Source of the DNA: Bacteroidota bacterium
Lineage (GTDB): Bacteria > Bacteroidota > Bacteroidia > Bacteroidales > Dysgonomonadaceae
NCBI GenBank assembly: GCA_023418255.1
Contig: JAEZZZ010000053.1
Span: forward strand, 1-5,350
DNA length: 5,350 nt
Direction: 5' to 3'
The position numbers were made by a program, and so were the translations under genes. Of this stretch, positions 1-5,288 are shown one piece after another (position 1 is the stretch's first letter; every line of letters begins with the position of its first letter). The notes under the pieces are model-generated. The model searched no databases and was not told where the DNA came from. It saw only the letters and a list, made by a program, of their open reading frames with translations.

Positions 1-126
1 CCTTCTTTTAAGCGTTACAGACGTCTGCAGAGCAGACGATACAAAGCTATGAAAAAAGGACTAACGGTGAATAATTCCACTAAATTTTCATCCTCGTGGG
101 TGTTGGAATAATCATGAGGGTTTCAT
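1..126 (-). pseudogene. Start of the next IS66 gene (tnpC position), stopped after four codons
   Basis: An ATG at 124-126 overlaps the tnpB stop (ATGA) and sits about 8 bases after a strong ribosome binding site, as expected for the IS66 transposase gene tnpC. The frame reads MKPS and then meets TGA at 112-114. No frame in 1-111 shows a recognisable TnpC N-terminus; one minus-strand frame is open for about 33 codons (ending near 19) without a start and without a match I recognise. Either tnpC is deleted or decayed here, or most of it lies beyond the window. Its identity as tnpC rests on position alone. Confidence 0.35.
18..38. repeat. Compact inverted repeat with three CAGACG copies
   Basis: CAGACGTCTG (18-27) is a perfect 10-base palindrome. 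It overlaps a second inverted repeat, CGTCTGC (22-28) and GCAGACG (32-38) with a 3-base loop. It could form a small hairpin on either strand. No T-run follows, so a terminator is not well supported. It lies in the decayed IS66 region and its role is unknown. Confidence 0.5.
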
Positions 127-518
127 ATATGTACCCTCCTTCTGCATCTGTTTGCGATAGGCCGATGGCGAAATGACAAATTGTAGCGTTTTCTTCGCTT
201 TGTTTTTGGACTGATTGCTTCAATTAAAAGACAGCAATTCATCCCATCGAAGAACGCCAAAACACTCTCCTTTTCCTTGAAAAATCTTATAACTGAGACG
301 ACTGAATTCCAAACGCTTATCATAAATCACAAAACCACCACGCTCCCAATGAGCCAATTTCATTGCAGTGCGTTTTTTATTTACAAACACGTAAATATTG
401 CCGCCGGTTGGGATTAAAAAGATCCGACAGATACATCCGCATAAACCGTCTATGCCCTTACGCAAATCAACACCATGAAAACATAAAACAAATCGATTGC
501 TTTATTTAAACTGAACAT
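123..518 (-). pseudogene. tnpB: IS66 family accessory protein TnpB (Orf2), frameshifted remnant
   Basis: This is a broken copy of the small IS66 accessory protein (Orf2/TnpB), usually about 115 residues and needed for IS66 transposition although its biochemical role is unclear. Three reading-frame pieces join into a near-complete protein. The ATG at 516-518 gives MFSLN. A one-base loss near 502-504 then moves to a frame with SNRFVLCFHGVDLRKGIDG, followed by GGNIYVFVNKKR, LAHWERGGFVIYDKRLE and LRWDELL, down to about 232. A one-base gain near 231 moves to the frame with LLIEAISPKTKRRKRYN, ending at TGA 123-125. The VDxRKGIDxL, HWERGGFVxYxKRLE and C-terminal KRRKRY blocks are the family signatures. 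With the two indels the gene cannot give a full product unless frameshifting occurs. Its stop overlaps an ATG (124-126), the usual IS66 tnpB-tnpC coupling. Family is recognised by eye; the indel positions are inferred from family spacing. Confidence 0.85.
134..143 (-). promoter_or_regulatory. Strong Shine-Dalgarno sequence before the tnpC-position ATG
   Basis: The minus strand reads AGAAGGAGGG followed by a 7-base spacer and ATG at 124-126. This near-perfect anti-16S match lies inside the tail of tnpB. Bacteroidetes genes seldom use Shine-Dalgarno pairing, and the core genes in this window show none as clear, so it marks the mobile element rather than the host genes. Confidence 0.6.
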
Positions 519-522
519 AACG

Positions 523-546
523 TTTTTTCGGTAAAGATCGAAAAAA
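523..546. repeat. Inverted repeat just upstream of the tnpB remnant
   Basis: TTTTTTCG (523-530) and CGAAAAAA (539-546) form an 8-base perfect inverted repeat around an 8-base loop. On the minus strand the loop carries ATCTTTAC, a -7-like sequence, 5 bp or less from the tnpB ATG region. Possibly part of the IS66 5' end or its promoter. The 519-659 stretch shows no convincing coding sequence and no recognisable IS66 Orf1 (TnpA), so the upstream part of the element seems lost. Confidence 0.4.
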
Positions 547-600
547 AGGAAATGACCTAAAAGACGGTGAGTTTGAAATGATTACAAGACATCTTTATTT

Positions 601-628
601 ATGCAAAAAGATTGAATTTATTTTGCAT
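601..628 (-). terminator. Possible terminator hairpin after the DJ-1/PfpI gene
   Basis: ATGCAAAA (601-608) and TTTTGCAT (621-628) are perfectly complementary across a 12-base loop. The hairpin begins about 32 bases beyond the stop of the minus-strand DJ-1-family gene, a sensible place for the end of the exbB-exbD-tonB-DJ-1 transcript. The stem is AT-rich and no clean U-tract follows, so it is weak as a classical intrinsic terminator. Confidence 0.35.
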
Positions 629-659
629 AGAGCAGGGGAATTTTATTTCAGCACGTTCA

Positions 660-1208
660 TCATGCCAAAAGAAGTCCTTCTGCTACCTCTTTACGAACCT
701 GAGGCCCGGCTATTTTTTCAACTATTGCCAAGGCAAAGTCGAACATTAGTCCCGGTCCTTTTCCTGTGATGATGTTTCCATCAATTGTTACCTTTTCGTG
801 CGTTGCGGTGGCACCTTTCATCTCTTTTTCAAATCCGGGGTAACATGTCGCTTGCTTTCCATCCAGCAATCCAAGATATCCCAGCACCATAGGCGCCGCG
901 CATATAGCGGCTATCGCTTTGTGTGTATTGGCAAAAGTTTCAATTTGCTTTTTCAATCCTTCGTGCTCGTTCAAATGCTGCGAACCGGGCATTCCTCCGG
1001 GAAGAACCAGCAGGTCAATTCCCGAAAAATTTACCTCGTCAAAACATTTGTCAGCAATCACGGTAACGTTGTGTGCGCCGGTTACTTTTAAGTCGTCTGT
1101 AATGGACACGGTGAGAACGGTTATGTTTGCTCTACGCAATATATCAACTGTGCCGAGCGCTTCTGTTTCTTCAAATCCGTTGGCTAAAAATAGTGCTACT
1201 TTCTTCAT
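660..1208 (-). CDS. DJ-1/PfpI (ThiJ/YajL) family protein
   Basis: A 182-residue protein, the normal length for single-domain DJ-1/PfpI proteins, with no signal peptide and so likely cytoplasmic. The N-terminal GFEETEA block places Glu16 where the family's cysteine-activating acidic residue sits. LPGGMPG follows at residues 69-75. The nucleophile elbow AAICAAP carries Cys103, matching the reactive cysteine of DJ-1 and YajL. GKGPG near residues 148-152 is also typical. Older annotations call such proteins thiazole-phosphate synthesis enzymes (ThiJ); that role is not supported. Family members are reported as redox-sensitive chaperones, glyoxalases or protein-repair enzymes, and sequence alone does not choose between them. 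It begins 20 bp after the tonB-like stop on the same strand, so it is probably the last gene of that operon. The ATG at 1206-1208 lacks a Shine-Dalgarno sequence, as is common in Bacteroidetes. Confidence 0.9.
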   Translation of the reverse strand: MKKVALFLANGFEETEALGTVDILRRANITVLTVSITDDLKVTGAHNVTVIADKCFDEVNFSGIDLLVLPGGMPGSQHLNEHEGLKKQIETFANTHKAIAAICAAPMVLGYLGLLDGKQATCYPGFEKEMKGATATHEKVTIDGNIITGKGPGLMFDFALAIVEKIAGPQVRKEVAEGLLLA

Positions 1209-1228
1209 GATGTAAAATATTAATAAAT

Positions 1229-2023
1229 TTAATGTAGATTAAATGTATAAGTTATTGTTCCCTGTTGATTGTTAGGCGACTGAATGGCATTGAACTTTGT
1301 ACGTCGTGCCGCACGTAAGGCCTCGCTGCGAAGCGTTGAACTAGGAGTGTTGGTGCCACGTCCAATTTCAGCATGAACGACATTGCCTTTTGGATCAACA
1401 GTGATTTTTACAACCACTGTGCCGTAGTCGTTTACTGAATAGCCCGGTTGCGCTAATCCGCCTGGACCAAGGCTGCGACCACCTAAATCGTATGAGCCTA
1501 TGCCACCACTTCCGGTAGGTGCGCCTTTTGTTGTGTTTCCAGTTGATGCCCCTTGTAACCCGGCGCCTTCGACCTCGCCTTTGCTTCCATCTGCTTCACC
1601 AAATAAACCGGACATTTTTTTGTTTATCTCTTTTCGGCGCTCTTTTTCTTGTTTTTTACGCCTGAGCTCTTCTTGTCGGTGTTGTTCCTCTTCACGTTTC
1701 AGCTGTTCCAATCGCTCTTTTTCCTTTTTCTCTTGTACGGTTAGCGTGGGTTCATCGGTTGCTTGTGTAATCAAGGACTCTTCTGATATATCTGTTGGCT
1801 TCTGTTGTTGCGGCGCGGCTGATGGTGTTTCGTTTTTTTGTGATTCTGTCCATCCGCCGGCCTCGTTTACGGAACCAAACATTACAGGGATTCCCTCTAT
1901 CCCCTGCGGGGGATGAGCAATGCTGAAATATGAGAACAATAAGAGAAGCAAGATCAGTATTCCCACGACTACTGCTCCTATAAATCCCCCTATTTTTTCT
2001 CGTGTTATTTCCATAGCTCTCAA
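1229..2023 (-). CDS. tonB: TonB family energy transducer
   Basis: A 264-residue inner-membrane protein that should carry energy from the ExbB-ExbD motor across the periplasm to outer-membrane receptors. Architecture in order: short cytoplasmic N-terminus; one transmembrane helix at about residues 13-35; a Gln/Pro/Glu-containing linker; a highly charged Glu/Lys/Arg helix, probably coiled coil, at about 96-137; a Gly-rich spacer at about 142-192; and a TonB-type C-terminal domain at about 195-264 with YGTVVVKITVDPKGNV and the final GTITYTFNL strand. It has a TolA-like charged helix rather than the Pro-rich EP/KP repeats of enterobacterial TonB. The transmembrane helix has no histidine, unlike E. 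coli TonB (His20). Its ATG overlaps the exbD stop by four bases (ATGA), pointing to translational coupling and supporting this start; Met4 at 2012-2014 is an alternative. TolA is the main alternative identity, but the C-terminal domain fits TonB better. Confidence 0.88.
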   Translation of the reverse strand: MRAMEITREKIGGFIGAVVVGILILLLLLFSYFSIAHPPQGIEGIPVMFGSVNEAGGWTESQKNETPSAAPQQQKPTDISEESLITQATDEPTLTVQEKKEKERLEQLKREEEQHRQEELRRKKQEKERRKEINKKMSGLFGEADGSKGEVEGAGLQGASTGNTTKGAPTGSGGIGSYDLGGRSLGPGGLAQPGYSVNDYGTVVVKITVDPKGNVVHAEIGRGTNTPSSTLRSEALRAARRTKFNAIQSPNNQQGTITYTFNLH

Positions 2024-2427
2024 TGAGGTCTTGTCATCAATACCATTTTAAACTGATTTTGGTTGGCGATGTCGAGCACACGCACAATCTCGCGGTAGGG
2101 AACATCTTCGTCAGCATAGAGCGCGACAAAAATATCGGGTTCGGCTCGATATACCGATTGTAAGAAGGGGGTTATTTGCTCAAAAGTGACCAGCTTCTCT
2201 GTTTCGTTGCCGGTAGCTACATAGTAATTCAAATCGGCATCAATGGTTACTCTTGTCAGTGGCTTGGCTTGGGCTTGCTGTTGCGACTTTGGCAACAGAA
2301 CTTTAATGGAATTTGGCACCACAATAGTAGATGTGATCATGAAAAAAATGAGCAACAAGAAAATCACATCCGTCATGGATGCCATACTAAAATTTGCTTC
2401 TATATTGAATCGCTGTTTGAGAGCCAT
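2020..2427 (-). CDS. exbD: ExbD/TolR family biopolymer transport protein
   Basis: A 135-residue protein, close to the usual ExbD length. It has a short cytoplasmic N-terminus, a single transmembrane helix at about residues 18-38 (TDVIFLLLIFFMITS) and a periplasmic domain of about 95 residues ending in a typical ILDIA-like segment (VLDIANQNQF). Asp20 at the start of the helix matches the proton-carrying aspartate of E. coli ExbD (Asp25). With ExbB it forms the proton-driven motor that energises TonB; TolR is the close relative, and the adjoining tonB-like gene favours ExbD. It starts 13 bp after exbB and its stop overlaps the next ATG, so the three genes are almost certainly co-transcribed. 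Many Bacteroidetes loci carry two exbD genes in tandem; here only one is present. Confidence 0.92.
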   Translation of the reverse strand: MALKQRFNIEANFSMASMTDVIFLLLIFFMITSTIVVPNSIKVLLPKSQQQAQAKPLTRVTIDADLNYYVATGNETEKLVTFEQITPFLQSVYRAEPDIFVALYADEDVPYREIVRVLDIANQNQFKMVLMTRPH

Positions 2428-2440
2428 TTTCTTTAGTCTT

Positions 2441-3163
2441 TTAAATTGCCGGTTCGTTCAAGATATCCATGAATTCCATGATACGCATTTCCAACTTATT
2501 TACAATTCCTTTGATGCGAGTGGAAAGATAGTTGTATGCAAACAGGGCGATAATTCCAACAATAAGACCCGCGACGGTTGTTACGAGTGCTTCATAAATT
2601 CCTGTGGAAAGAATGGTAACATCCACATTGGCTCCGGCTCCTGCCATGCTCATAAAAGCTTTGACCATACCGGTTACTGTTCCAAGAAAACCCAACATGG
2701 GCGCACCGGAAGCAACCGTTGCTAAAACGGGAATTCCTTTTTCGAGTTTAGCAATTTCTATGTTTCCTTGATTTTCTATGGCTGACATCACTTCGGTGGT
2801 TGGGCGTCCCAAGCGCGAGATTCCTTTTTCGACCATTCGTGCCGATGGCGTATCGGTGTTTCGACACAATCCAACGGCGGCATCTATCCTTCCTTCATGG
2901 ATGTAGTCTTTTATTCGATTCATAAAAGAGTTATCCTCTTTGTTAGCTTTACTGATAACCAACGCTCTTTCTATTAGCACATAAATTGCAACTAACAGAA
3001 GAATAGCAAGAATAGCCATAATCCATCCACCTTTGAGTGCTAAGTCGAAAGCATTTATCTGAGTCTGTCCCAACTCAATGGCGGCTTGTCCTTGGTGCAT
3101 GGCATCTTGAAGTGATTGTGCCGTGTCAACGGGTACCTGTGCGAGTATTTGATGTAGAATCAT
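2441..3163 (-). CDS. exbB: MotA/TolQ/ExbB proton channel family protein
   Basis: A 240-residue inner-membrane protein forming the pentameric channel part of the ExbB-ExbD motor. An N-terminal stretch of about 40 residues is followed by transmembrane helix 1 at about 46-66, a cytoplasmic loop that includes LCRNTDTPSARMVEKGI, helix 2 at about 144-172 and helix 3 at about 186-212. The family signature is clear: GAPMLGFLGTVTGM (residues 153-166) and GIYEALVTTVAGL (188-200). Glu191 and Thr196 align with E. coli ExbB Glu176 and Thr181, and Thr162 or Thr164 with Thr148; these residues are implicated in proton passage. It is the first of the closely packed exbB-exbD-tonB genes and lies 69 bp after pdxJ. 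The AT-rich leader holds a weak -7-like site. TolQ is the alternative name, but gene order supports ExbB. Confidence 0.93.
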   Translation of the reverse strand: MILHQILAQVPVDTAQSLQDAMHQGQAAIELGQTQINAFDLALKGGWIMAILAILLLVAIYVLIERALVISKANKEDNSFMNRIKDYIHEGRIDAAVGLCRNTDTPSARMVEKGISRLGRPTTEVMSAIENQGNIEIAKLEKGIPVLATVASGAPMLGFLGTVTGMVKAFMSMAGAGANVDVTILSTGIYEALVTTVAGLIVGIIALFAYNYLSTRIKGIVNKLEMRIMEFMDILNEPAI

Positions 3164-3209
3164 TCGATTTTCGTTTTAAATATTTATGTCATTTATATCA
3201 TTCTAAATT

Positions 3210-3217
3210 TAAAGATA
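3210..3217 (-). promoter_or_regulatory. Weak -7-like site before exbB
   Basis: The minus strand reads TATCTTTA, close to the Bacteroidetes -7 form TAnnTTTG, about 47 bases before the exbB ATG in the 69-bp gap after pdxJ. No -33 TTTG lies at the usual 19-21 base spacing. If real, it would let exbB-exbD-tonB be expressed apart from pdxJ. Confidence 0.25.
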
Positions 3218-3232
3218 GGAAACTATTTTTTG

Positions 3233-3964
3233 TTATTCCTTATCTGAAGTGTATTTTAAACAATTTTTATATGCTTTTATTGTTTTTTCTAAACCCAAAT
3301 AGAGCGCGTCACTGATGAGCGAATGCCCAATAGAGACCTCTTTGAGCCACGGAATGCGTTGATGCAAGTAAGCTAAATTATCTAAGTTTAAATCATGTCC
3401 GGCATTCACTCCTAATCCCTCATTTCGTGCCACAGTTGCAGCTTCCACAAAAGGTGCAACGGCTTGTTCTCTGTTTTTGTGATATTGTTCGGCATATTTT
3501 CCGGTGTATAGTTCGACGCGGTCAGCACCAATGCGCGACGCGCCTTTTATTATCGCCGGAATGGGATCAACAAAAATAGAAACGCGTATCCCCAGCTCTT
3601 GAAAATTAGATACCACATTTGTTAGAAATTCAGCATGTTGCAATGTGTCCCATCCTTGATCCGATGTGAGCACATCGTGTGCATCGGGGACGAGTGTTAC
3701 TTGTGTCGGGCGTACTTTGCTGACCAAAGAGATAAACTCGGCTGTCGGGTTTCCCTCAATGTTGAATTCTGTTGTTATTTTGGGCTGCAAAGCAAACACA
3801 TCGCTTCGGCGAATGTGTCTTTCGTCGGGGCGAGGATGAATGGTTATCCCATCAGCCCCAAAGCGTTGGCAATCGATGGCCACTTGCAGTACGTTGGGAA
3901 TATCTCCACCGCGCGCGTTGCGAATCGTGGCTACTTTGTTGATATTTACACTTAGTTTTGTCAT
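3233..3964 (-). CDS. pdxJ: Pyridoxine 5'-phosphate synthase PdxJ
   Basis: A 243-residue cytoplasmic TIM-barrel enzyme that condenses 1-deoxy-xylulose 5-phosphate with 3-amino-2-oxopropyl phosphate to make pyridoxine 5'-phosphate, the last ring-forming step of DXP-dependent vitamin B6 synthesis. The N-terminal SVNINKVATIRNARGG is the family opening. GADGITIHPRPDERHIR (residues 36-52) holds His43, Arg45 and His50, matching the active-site loop of E. coli PdxJ. Glu70 in FNIEG fits the catalytic glutamate, and AGHDLNLDNL (residues 188-197) holds His190, the late catalytic histidine. The phosphate-binding end reads SIGHSLISDALYLGLE, with GHDL and SIGH variants typical of Bacteroidetes. Length is normal and there are no breaks. 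It is divergent from nadK and 69 bp upstream of exbB. A good promoter candidate lies about 50 bases before its ATG. Confidence 0.97.
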   Translation of the reverse strand: MTKLSVNINKVATIRNARGGDIPNVLQVAIDCQRFGADGITIHPRPDERHIRRSDVFALQPKITTEFNIEGNPTAEFISLVSKVRPTQVTLVPDAHDVLTSDQGWDTLQHAEFLTNVVSNFQELGIRVSIFVDPIPAIIKGASRIGADRVELYTGKYAEQYHKNREQAVAPFVEAATVARNEGLGVNAGHDLNLDNLAYLHQRIPWLKEVSIGHSLISDALYLGLEKTIKAYKNCLKYTSDKE

Positions 3965-4011
3965 AAGGTCGAATGCAATTGAGTTTTAAGCAACGAGTAC
4001 GATTTTATTTG

Positions 4012-4042
4012 CAAAGATACGGAATCGTTTTAAGGAAATAAA
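4012..4042 (-). promoter_or_regulatory. pdxJ: Bacteroidetes-type promoter for pdxJ
   Basis: The minus strand carries TATCTTTG (4012-4019), an exact match to the -7 form TAnnTTTG and followed by C as in many Bacteroides promoters. A TTTA (4039-4042) stands in for the -33 TTTG box at a 19-base spacing. Transcription would start near 4005, leaving about 40 bases of leader before the ATG. Confidence 0.6.
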
Positions 4043-4200
4043 TAAGAAAAGGCAAAAAATGTACTTCAAAGGGTATCTTGTGCCGTTAAAAATTTTGTAG
4101 CCTTCTGTGATAATAGCTCAAAGAAGAATGATGGCACTAATTTTAAAGACGATCGTACTATATTTTAATCACTCAAGAGGTTTATCTAATAAAAATCATG

Positions 4201-4208
4201 TAAATTTG
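4201..4208 (+). promoter_or_regulatory. nadK: Candidate -7 box for nadK
   Basis: TAAATTTG matches the Bacteroidetes -7 form TAnnTTTG exactly, about 56 bases before the nadK ATG. The nearest -33-like sequence, TTTA at 4181-4184, is only 16 bases away, shorter than the usual 19-21. The rest of the 300-bp divergent gap (3965-4264) is AT-rich; I see no RNA gene, riboswitch or coding sequence in it. Confidence 0.4.
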
Positions 4209-4264
4209 TAAGAGCATTTAATTTTGTCTTCGATTTGTGCAAGATATATTAATGTAATGTCGAG

Positions 4265-5167
4265 ATGAACACAAAAACCGAAAAAATGAAAATAGCGTTG
4301 TTCGCGAGCAAATACGCCCATCAAGATTCGAAGTCCGAAGAACGGACATTTCGAGTGTGTCGTAAAATAGATGAGTTTGCCGACGTCTACATGTCGAAAA
4401 ACCTTTTTTCATCATTTAGCGACTCTTTTCAAGAGCAACTTTCATCATTTTGCATACTATTTGACAGGTTGCCCTCTGTTGATATGGCTGTGAGCGTGGG
4501 GGGCGATGGCACTTTCTTGCGAACGGCGGCTATCATTGGTAGTTCAGGAATCCCTGTGCTTGGCATCAATACCGGACGATTGGGTTTTTTGGCAGACATT
4601 CATTTTGAAGAGATTGACGCAACCTTTTCTGAAATTGAAAAAAAGCATTTTGATATAGAGGAGCGCACCCTTTTAAGCGCATTAACTCCCAAAAACAAGT
4701 TTTTCCCCAATGGAATGTGTGCGCTTAACGAAGTGGCTATTTTGAAACAAGATACTGCCTCCATGCTAACTATCCACGCGCATATCAACGGACGTTATCT
4801 TACATCGTACCAGTCGGATGGGTTGGTAATTGCTACACCAACCGGTTCAACCGCTTATGCGCTTAGCATTGGCGGTTCTATTCTTGCACCCACTACGCCA
4901 AGTTTCATTCTTGCTGCCATCGCGCCTCATAGCCTAACGGCTCGACCACTTGTGGTGGACGACGAAAGTCATATATCACTTCAAGTGGAAAGCCGCAGTA
5001 GCAATTATTTGATTTCGCTGGATGGGCAATCCCATGTGTTCAGTGAAACGACATCTGTCGATGTTTGTAAAGCCCCATATACACTTAAAGTTGTAAAACG
5101 TCACGGACATTCTTTCTTTGAAACACTTCGCGAAAAATTAATGTGGGGAAAAGATGTAAGGGTTTAG
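4265..5167 (+). CDS. nadK: NAD kinase
   Basis: A 300-residue cytoplasmic enzyme (NadK/PpnK) that phosphorylates NAD at the 2'-hydroxyl of its adenosine ribose to make NADP. Family motifs appear in order: the nucleotide-binding loop VGGDGTFLR (residues 78-86) with the catalytic Asp81; GINTGRLGFLAD (100-111); ALNEVAI (153-159) with the conserved Asn-Glu pair; the second signature SDGLVIATPTGSTAYALS (184-201); APHSLTARPLV (220-230); and SLDGQ (251-255) near the C-terminal NAD-binding sheet. The end, FFETLREKLMWGKDVR, is the usual Bacteroidetes NadK tail. Met8 (ATG at 4286-4288) aligns better with the normal family start MKxAxF, so the true start may be there; neither has a clear Shine-Dalgarno sequence. 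It is divergent from pdxJ and followed after about 120 bp by a transposase gene. Confidence 0.97.
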   Translation: MNTKTEKMKIALFASKYAHQDSKSEERTFRVCRKIDEFADVYMSKNLFSSFSDSFQEQLSSFCILFDRLPSVDMAVSVGGDGTFLRTAAIIGSSGIPVLGINTGRLGFLADIHFEEIDATFSEIEKKHFDIEERTLLSALTPKNKFFPNGMCALNEVAILKQDTASMLTIHAHINGRYLTSYQSDGLVIATPTGSTAYALSIGGSILAPTTPSFILAAIAPHSLTARPLVVDDESHISLQVESRSSNYLISLDGQSHVFSETTSVDVCKAPYTLKVVKRHGHSFFETLREKLMWGKDVRV

Positions 5168-5179
5168 CACTTCATTAGT

Positions 5180-5194
5180 TGCTCCTTAAGAGCA
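5180..5194. repeat. Short hairpin after nadK
   Basis: TGCTC (5180-5184) and GAGCA (5190-5194) pair across the 5-base loop CTTAA, 13 bases after the nadK stop. The stem is short and no T-run follows directly, so it is only a weak candidate for the nadK terminator. Confidence 0.25.
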
Positions 5195-5214
5195 TCCATT
5201 TCCTTTGATTATCA

Positions 5215-5278
5215 GAAAAACAACCCCCTGTTTTTCCTGTGTATATTTGCCGTTTTTCGTATCTTTACAGAGAAAAAC
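5215..5278. repeat. Four copies of a GAAAAAC/GTTTTTC 7-mer upstream of the transposase
   Basis: The 7-mer occurs at 5215-5221 and 5272-5278 as GAAAAAC, and at 5230-5236 and 5252-5258 as GTTTTTC. The first pair forms an 8-base hairpin (GAAAAACA/TGTTTTTC, loop 5223-5228); the second pair brackets a -7-like TATCTTTAC. The block likely belongs to the 5' end of the insertion sequence, where it could be terminal-repeat sequence, a promoter, or a guard against read-through. The true IS boundary cannot be set without its other end. Confidence 0.45.
5242..5267 (+). promoter_or_regulatory. Two candidate -7 boxes for the transposase gene
   Basis: TATATTTG (5242-5249) is an exact Bacteroidetes -7 match and TATCTTTA (5260-5267) a near match, 39 and 21 bases before the transposase ATG. 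Neither has a TTTG -33 box at 19-21 bases, so the transposase promoter may be weak or partly supplied from outside. Confidence 0.35.
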
Positions 5279-5288
5279 CTTGAAAATT

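Noticed and set aside
578..769. Plus-strand open frame of 63 codons
   Set aside because: It partly overlaps the DJ-1 gene antisense and spans the hairpin at 601-628; it has no recognisable domain or ribosome binding site.
1500..1916. Plus-strand open frame of 138 codons rich in Ser, Cys and Phe
   Set aside because: It is antisense to the charged-helix and Gly-rich parts of tonB; its composition is the mirror of the Glu/Lys codons and it resembles no family.
2243..2725. Plus-strand open frame of 160 codons
   Set aside because: It is antisense to exbD and exbB, both strongly supported, and shows no recognisable domain.
3635..3955. Plus-strand open frame of 106 codons
   Set aside because: It is antisense to the conserved N-terminal half of pdxJ and has no family features.
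3965..4264. Riboswitch or small RNA gene in the pdxJ-nadK gap
   Set aside because: No conserved riboswitch core or strong GC-rich stem is visible; the region is plain AT-rich intergenic sequence with promoter-like sites.
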